From Ketobacter sp964016105 (lineage in GTDB: Bacteria > Pseudomonadota > Gammaproteobacteria > Pseudomonadales > Ketobacteraceae), in contig CAXHEX010000008.1 of the NCBI GenBank assembly GCA_964016105.1, positions 1-64,000 on the forward strand: DNA of 64,000 nucleotides. Direction: 5' to 3'. The position numbers and the translations under genes were made by a program. The notes below the pieces were generated by a model that saw only the letters and a program-made list of their open reading frames with translations, was not told the origin of the DNA and did no database searches. Every line of letters begins with the position of its first letter. Position 1 is the stretch's first letter. Below are positions 59,309 through 64,000 of this stretch, piece after piece.

Positions 59309-61176
59309 GTCAATTTCATCTACTTAAAACCAAACGCTTTTCCCCTTTTTTTTGGACCCAGTTCTTAGGCGCATTTAATGACAACCTGTTTAAGAATGCA
59401 CTGCTGGCCTTAATTACCTTTGGCATACTCAATAGCCAGTGGGACCTCAACAGCATGAACAACCTTGGGGCCCTGTTGTTTATAGCGCCCTTCTTCCTCT
59501 TTTCTGCACTGGCAGGACAACTGGCAGACAAATACGAAAAATCAAAATTAATCCGCATAATAAAAGCCTGCGAAATTGTCATTATGACTGTGGGTGCAAT
59601 CAGCTTTCTGTTTCACCAAACCTGGGGCTTAATGCTGCTGCTGTTCCTAATGGGCACTCAGTCCACCTTTTTCGGCCCGGTAAAATACAGCCTGATTCCC
59701 CAGCATTTGAAACCGGAAGAGCTGGTGGGTGGCAATGCCTTGGTGGAAACCGGTACCTTTATTGCCATATTGATCGGCACCATTACCGCTGGGGTGGTGA
59801 GCGAATGGCCCGATGCCACCGTCTATTTTGCTGTGGCCGTGGTGCTGGTGGCCATGGCAGGCTTTTTTGCCAGCCTGGGTATTCCAGAAGGCAAAGCCCC
59901 CTGCCCCGATCTCAAAATACGCTTTAATCCCATCACGGAAACCTGGCACACCCTTCAATTCAGCCGCCAGAATCACAGCGTTTTCCTCGCCATTATGGGA
60001 ATTTCCTGGTTTTGGTACCTGGGCTCAGCCTATTTAACCCAAATCTACGGCTACACCAAAATTAACTTACAGGGCGACCAATCAGTAATCATGGTGCTGC
60101 TATCCACCTTTTCCATTGGCATTGCCATGGGTTCACTTTTATGTGAGCGACTTTCCGGAGGCAAAGTGGAGTTAGGATTGGTTCCCCTGGGCTCCATCGG
60201 ATTAACCCTGTTTGGCATTGATTTGTATTTTCATGGCACCTCTGAGCCGCAAGACACTTTGATAGGCATCGGTGAATTTCTAAGTCATGCCAACAGCTAT
60301 CGAATCCTGCTGGACTTTCTCTTTATAGGTGCCTTTGGGGGGCTCTATATCGTGCCCCTATATGCCATGGTGCAACAGCGCTCCGAAGAAGCCCATCGAT
60401 CTCGGGTTATCGCCGCCGTGAACATCATGAATTCTTTGTTTATGGTGGTTTCCGCCGCCACCGGCATATTGATGTTAGGTGTGATGGAACTCAGTATTCC
60501 GCAGTTTTTCCTGGTATTGGCCATCATGAATATTGCTGTAGCCGTCTTTATTTATTCACTTATTCCAGAATTTTTTATGCGCTTCCTGATCTGGATAATT
60601 ACCCACAGCATGTACCGTGTGAGCCACTCCAATCTGCGTAACATCCCTGACGAAGGAGCTTGCCTACTTACCTGTAACCACGTTTCCTATATGGATGCTC
60701 TAATCATTGCCGGTGCCTGCCGCCGCCCTGTGCGCTTCGTCATGTTTAAACCGATCTTTGACTTACCGGTGCTCAACTTTATATTCCGTACAGGAAAAAC
60801 CATCCCCATCCACAGCAAAAAAGCCGACCCGGAAACCTACCAACAGGCGTTTGAACGAATCTCAGAAGAACTCAGGGCCGGTGAAGTGGTGTGTATTTTT
60901 CCTGAGGGCAAGCTCACTGAAAGTGGCGACATAGAAGAGTTCAAACCCGGAGTGGAAAAGATCCTGCAACGGGATCCCGTGCCCGTAATACCCATGGCAT
61001 TGAAAGGTTTATGGGGCAGTTTTTTCAGTCACCGCGGAACCAAAGCTCTAACAGGTCGACCACGCCGTTTCTGGTCGAAAGTGGAGCTGGTGGCAGGAGA
61101 GCCCATCGCACCAGAGCGTGCAACTGCATCTGAATTACAGCAGCAGGTGCAAGCTCTGCGAGGCACTCACAAATAA
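59305..61176 (+). CDS. LplT-PlsC fusion (MFS transporter and acyltransferase)
   Basis: Protein of 623 residues. The first 420 residues are an MFS lysophospholipid-flippase-like domain: AFNDNLFKNAL, QLADKYEKSKL, a run of 11-12 membrane helices and MVQQRSEEAHRSRVIAA. The C-terminal 190 residues are a PlsC/1-acylglycerol-3-phosphate acyltransferase domain with NHVSYMD (the HX4D motif) and FPEGKLTESG. This order is that of LplT-Aas systems but lacks the third, acyl-ACP synthetase/AMP ligase, domain. The TTG at 59305 overlaps the TetR stop and follows a GGAG; the upstream ATG at 59284 is less likely. Phospholipid remodelling is the known role of the parts. Confidence 0.88.
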   Translation: MSQFHLLKTKRFSPFFWTQFLGAFNDNLFKNALLALITFGILNSQWDLNSMNNLGALLFIAPFFLFSALAGQLADKYEKSKLIRIIKACEIVIMTVGAISFLFHQTWGLMLLLFLMGTQSTFFGPVKYSLIPQHLKPEELVGGNALVETGTFIAILIGTITAGVVSEWPDATVYFAVAVVLVAMAGFFASLGIPEGKAPCPDLKIRFNPITETWHTLQFSRQNHSVFLAIMGISWFWYLGSAYLTQIYGYTKINLQGDQSVIMVLLSTFSIGIAMGSLLCERLSGGKVELGLVPLGSIGLTLFGIDLYFHGTSEPQDTLIGIGEFLSHANSYRILLDFLFIGAFGGLYIVPLYAMVQQRSEEAHRSRVIAAVNIMNSLFMVVSAATGILMLGVMELSIPQFFLVLAIMNIAVAVFIYSLIPEFFMRFLIWIITHSMYRVSHSNLRNIPDEGACLLTCNHVSYMDALIIAGACRRPVRFVMFKPIFDLPVLNFIFRTGKTIPIHSKKADPETYQQAFERISEELRAGEVVCIFPEGKLTESGDIEEFKPGVEKILQRDPVPVIPMALKGLWGSFFSHRGTKALTGRPRRFWSKVELVAGEPIAPERATASELQQQVQALRGTHK

Positions 61177-61217
61177 CTGTAAAGCATATACTCAGCTTGC
61201 TTAATATCAAATCCATG

Positions 61218-61239
61218 TAGCCCACGAAGAAGTGGGCTA
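61218..61239. terminator. 8-bp hairpin after LplT-PlsC gene
   Basis: TAGCCCAC/GTGGGCTA forms a perfect stem with a GAAGAA loop, 42 bp after the stop. Only a weak T-rich tail follows, so a Rho-independent terminator is possible but not certain. Confidence 0.4.
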
Positions 61240-61304
61240 GCATCCCTTGTCTATACTGCAATTTAACCCCTTATTCTCACTCAATATTGCAGTCAGGATT
61301 GCAC

Positions 61305-62621
61305 ATGGAATTTATCGATTACCTTAAGTACTTTTCAGAGCGCGACGGATCCGATCTCTACCTCGCCACAGGGGCTCCACCCAGTGCCAAATTCTACGGC
61401 AAACTCACCCCCATCAGCAAAGACCCACTGCCGCCTGGGCGAGTGGAAGAAATTGCCAATAGCATCATGAATGCAGATCAGAAGGCCGAGTTCGAGCATA
61501 AGCCAGAAATGAATCTGGCCATTTCGGAATCCGGCGTGGGTCGTTTTCGCGTGAACATTTTTAAGCAGCGCAACCAGGTATCCATGGTAATTCGCGCAAT
61601 AAAAACCGAAATTCCTTTTTATAAGGACCTCGGCCTACCGGAAATTTTGCCTAAGTTGGTGATGCAAAAACGCGGCTTGGTACTCTTTGTGGGAGGAACA
61701 GGATCGGGCAAATCCACTTCATTGGCGGCGCTCATTGACTACAGAAACACAAACAGTGCCGGCCACATCATTACTATCGAAGACCCCGTGGAGTTTGTGC
61801 ATCACCATAAAATGTCCATCATCAATCAGCGCGAGGTTGGCGTTGACACCAATTGCTACGAAGACGCCTTGGAGAACACCCTTCGTCAAGCTCCCGACGT
61901 GATCCTAATCGGAGAAATCCGCACCGCTGAACAGATGGAACAGGCCATTGCTTTTGCGGAAACCGGTCACCTGTGTATTTCAACACTCCATGCGAATAAT
62001 GCTAACCAGGCTCTGGATCGGATCATTAACTTTTTTCCAGAAGAACGCCACAAACAGCTGTTCCTGGATTTGTCCCTCAACATGCGCGGCATTATTTCCC
62101 AGCGATTGATTCCCACCACCGATGGTAAGCGTGCCGCGGCCATTGAAGTGCTGCTGGGATCACCCAGGGTATGCGACCTGATCAAGCAGGGCAAAGTGGA
62201 CGAAATAAAAGAAGTGATGCTGAAGTCTGAGGCCCAGGGCATGCAGACCTTCGATACCGCACTCTATAAACTTTATAAGGAAGGTAAAATATCATTGGAC
62301 GAGGCACTGAAGAATGCCGACTCCAAAAATAACCTTAGACTTCGAATTTCCCTGGAAGAGTCCCCCGCTTCCAACTCAGCAAGCGCCAAACCCTCTTCCC
62401 CGAAACCGGCGAATGAAAACCAAGCCAAGCAACCCAGCTCATCCGTTAGCAAAACCACGGAATCAGCCAACACCGGCACGAAACCGACTCCACCACCTGC
62501 CGCTGCAGCCCCGACCCCGGACAGTCAATCACTACCTGAGCTTTCACTGGAGCCCATAGAAGAGAAAGAAGCGGAGGAAGAAGATACCGGCCGAGTCACC
62601 TTCCAAGTGCCCTCAAAGTGA
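61305..62621 (+). CDS. pilU: PilU-like type IV pilus retraction ATPase
   Basis: Protein of 438 residues of the PilT/PilU family. Walker A is GGTGSGKS near residue 131; the Asp box (IITIEDPVEF), Walker B (VILIGEIR) and His box (ISTLHANN) are present. The N-terminal sequence and the VEFVHHHKMS region are closer to PilU than to PilT. About 75 C-terminal residues after SLEES are a Ser/Pro/Ala/Lys-rich linker ending in an acidic EEKEAEEEDTG. That is longer than usual for PilU. The longest frame starts at a TTG at 61287; the ATG at 61305 with AGGA upstream is preferred. No pilT is adjacent in the window. Confidence 0.88.
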   Translation: MEFIDYLKYFSERDGSDLYLATGAPPSAKFYGKLTPISKDPLPPGRVEEIANSIMNADQKAEFEHKPEMNLAISESGVGRFRVNIFKQRNQVSMVIRAIKTEIPFYKDLGLPEILPKLVMQKRGLVLFVGGTGSGKSTSLAALIDYRNTNSAGHIITIEDPVEFVHHHKMSIINQREVGVDTNCYEDALENTLRQAPDVILIGEIRTAEQMEQAIAFAETGHLCISTLHANNANQALDRIINFFPEERHKQLFLDLSLNMRGIISQRLIPTTDGKRAAAIEVLLGSPRVCDLIKQGKVDEIKEVMLKSEAQGMQTFDTALYKLYKEGKISLDEALKNADSKNNLRLRISLEESPASNSASAKPSSPKPANENQAKQPSSSVSKTTESANTGTKPTPPPAAAAPTPDSQSLPELSLEPIEEKEAEEEDTGRVTFQVPSK

Positions 62622-62629
62622 TCAAATTA

Positions 62630-62645
62630 TGTGAACCACATCACA
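62630..62645. promoter_or_regulatory. CRP/Vfr-type binding site
   Basis: TGTGA-ACCACA-TCACA is a perfect match to the CRP half-sites, with AT-rich flanks on both sides. It lies just after the PilU stop and about 130 bp upstream of the subtilase ATG. Confidence 0.65.
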
Positions 62646-62708
62646 TATTTTCAAGATTGTACCTGACAATTCTCACATACTAAAAATGCCAACTAAGCTT
62701 TAATTAAC

Positions 62709-62740
62709 TGCCTAGCTGAATTTAGCTAGGCACTGTTTTT
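62709..62740 (+). terminator. Rho-independent terminator after pilU-like gene
   Basis: TGCCTAGCT/AGCTAGGCA is a perfect 9-bp stem with a 6-base loop, followed by CTGTTTTT. It lies 88 bp after the PilU stop and 34 bp before the subtilase ATG. Confidence 0.8.
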
Positions 62741-62773
62741 ATATATTTATCAGCAAGTTACCCGGAGTTTAGT

Positions 62774-64000
62774 ATGAGCAGTCTAAGCTTAAAGTCTGCG
62801 GCACACCTGTGCCCGCTGATTCTGTCTGCCGCCTCGTTAGTCCCCATCAACAGCTACGCCAACACCCAATCCAACGATCTTCTGCGCCACGAGCTGTGGG
62901 GCCTACAGAGTACAGCCAGGGCCTCTGAGTCCAGCCAAACTGGTTTTTTTTCCTGGTTCTCTCCCGAAAAAGGCACCTGCGCAGAGAAACCTGACATCGT
63001 CAACAACTCCTACACCTGTGATAGCTACACTCCTGCCGTAGTAGAGGATGTGGATATTAATGCTCCAGAAGGATGGGCAGCCTACGTGCCATCATCCGAC
63101 CTGGATGACAACGAAGTGGTTATTGCCCTAATCGACACGGGAATGGACTACACCCACCCGGACCTGGCAGCGAAAGCATGGGTTAATCCCGGTGAAGCCA
63201 CGGGAATAGACTCCGACAATAACGGCATTGACGATGGCTGTGAAGACAACATTGATGGCGACAACAACGGTTATCTAAACGATTGCCACGGCGTCAATGT
63301 CTTGGTTCCGAGGCAAAACCCCGATGGTTCTCTGAATCCCTTGGCTGGTGATCCATTGGATGACGAAGTGGGCCACGGAACCAATATGGCTGGAGTAATG
63401 GCGGCTATTGCAAACAATGCCGACGCAGATTACCACGGCGGCATGGTGGGCGTTACCGGGTTTGAACCCCGAATCAAAATCGCCACCTGTAAATCCGCAA
63501 AATTTGAAACCGACGCATTGGTCTACATTCCTGGCATACCCGTGCCAGCGGCTGATGAAAGCGCATTGGTAGATTGCCTTTGGTATTTTTATAATCTCAA
63601 ACAATCTGGCGTGAATATCGCTGCCATTAACGCGTCAGGCGGCATGTCAAAGTACATGAACTTTAATGATTTACTCTACCCACTGATTGCCTCTCAATAC
63701 CAATTGGATACAAGCAAGATGTATATGCTTGCAGATTTGCTGGAAGCAGAAGACATTCCAGTGGTGGCCGCGGCCGGCAACAACGGTTGGAGCATTGACC
63801 AGCTGGTTGAAGAGCGGGCTTACTTCCCAGCCGCCTTTACCAATAGCAATATCATCGCTGTGGGTGCCACCAATAATCAGGGTGAAATGTGGAGATGGTC
63901 CAGTTACGGCCGCTGGTCTGTAGACGTCATGGCACCGGGACAAGATATTCTCAGTACCGTGCCCTCCTACCCGTTGTTCCCTGAAGATACCGCAGATTTT
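62774..64000 (+). CDS. Subtilisin-like serine protease (S8), cut by window end
   Basis: An open frame of 409 codons that runs out of the window. The ATG at 62774 has GGAG seven bases upstream and opens a signal peptide ending near NSYA. Visible motifs are the catalytic Asp in ALIDTGMDYTHPDL near residue 118, the His in GHGTNMAG near 210 (with N in place of the usual H after GHGT) and the oxyanion Asn in AAAGNNG near 335; the catalytic Ser lies beyond the edge. Between Asp and His is an Asp/Asn-rich insert (DSDNNGIDDG, DGDNNGYLND) that looks like calcium-binding EF-hand-type repeats. It has a CRP/Vfr-type site upstream. Confidence 0.9.
   Translation, partial: MSSLSLKSAAHLCPLILSAASLVPINSYANTQSNDLLRHELWGLQSTARASESSQTGFFSWFSPEKGTCAEKPDIVNNSYTCDSYTPAVVEDVDINAPEGWAAYVPSSDLDDNEVVIALIDTGMDYTHPDLAAKAWVNPGEATGIDSDNNGIDDGCEDNIDGDNNGYLNDCHGVNVLVPRQNPDGSLNPLAGDPLDDEVGHGTNMAGVMAAIANNADADYHGGMVGVTGFEPRIKIATCKSAKFETDALVYIPGIPVPAADESALVDCLWYFYNLKQSGVNIAAINASGGMSKYMNFNDLLYPLIASQYQLDTSKMYMLADLLEAEDIPVVAAAGNNGWSIDQLVEERAYFPAAFTNSNIIAVGATNNQGEMWRWSSYGRWSVDVMAPGQDILSTVPSYPLFPEDTADF

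Noticed and set aside
1..64000. CRISPR arrays, tRNA or rRNA genes, IS transposases
   Set aside because: None recognised on reading; repeats present are the edge element, the 17-bp tandem and small hairpins only.

Overview
The window reads as chromosomal DNA of a marine-type, lipid-storing gammaproteobacterium. The phasin, wax-ester synthase (WS/DGAT), LolA-like, RND/MMPL and PilU-like genes and the LexA-type operator fit groups such as Ketobacter, Alcanivorax or Marinobacter; this genus-level guess is inference. I see no rRNA or tRNA gene, no transposase, no phage gene and no CRISPR array.

Left part (1-16.9 kb): a 266-bp multi-hairpin inverted-repeat element at the very edge; a copper-type TonB receptor with a partner lipoprotein; a DUF1461 membrane protein and an M16 protease; an orphan ParA; a YkvA-type protein; a phasin operon; a UbiJ-like protein; two diverged DUF445 paralogues; a serine hydrolase; a DUF4112 protein; coiled-coil membrane proteins; a membrane-anchored response regulator; and a LexA-like repressor preceded by a canonical SOS box.

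Centre (17-54.3 kb): this is the remarkable region. A WS/DGAT and a divergent AraC regulator come first. They are followed by a LolA-like protein, an outer-membrane barrel and a large leftward polyketide operon. Read in transcription order the operon is a FAAL-ACP loader, a 3694-residue two-module PKS (KS-AT-KR-ACP, KS-AT-DH-ER-KR-ACP), a 1560-residue PKS (KS-AT-KR-ACP), a 2123-residue terminal protein (docking-C-acyl-AMP ligase-KR-carrier-TE) and a secreted hydrolase with a GlyGly-CTERM-like tail. A type II thioesterase lies just upstream and a divergent RND/MMPL transporter follows it. The simplest reading is that a free fatty acid is adenylated, extended by three malonyl units to a 3,7-dihydroxyacyl chain, joined to a second acid unit by the condensation domain, released by the TE, and exported to the envelope by the RND/LolA-like/barrel proteins. 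It resembles in logic the mycobacterial FAAL-PKS-MmpL lipid systems, but in a Gram-negative. The product is not predictable with certainty.

Right part (52.5-64 kb): a subtilase with a second GlyGly-CTERM-like tail; a cytochrome P450 with a palindromic operator candidate and a convergent AraC regulator; a CYTH protein with a small lipase-like hydrolase; a TetR gene overlapping an LplT-PlsC fusion; a PilU-like ATPase with a long low-complexity tail; and a second subtilase, cut by the window end, with a perfect CRP/Vfr-type site upstream.

Many starts were moved inward from the longest open frame to the ATG/GTG/TTG that has a Shine-Dalgarno sequence and the right N-terminus; these choices are stated per gene.
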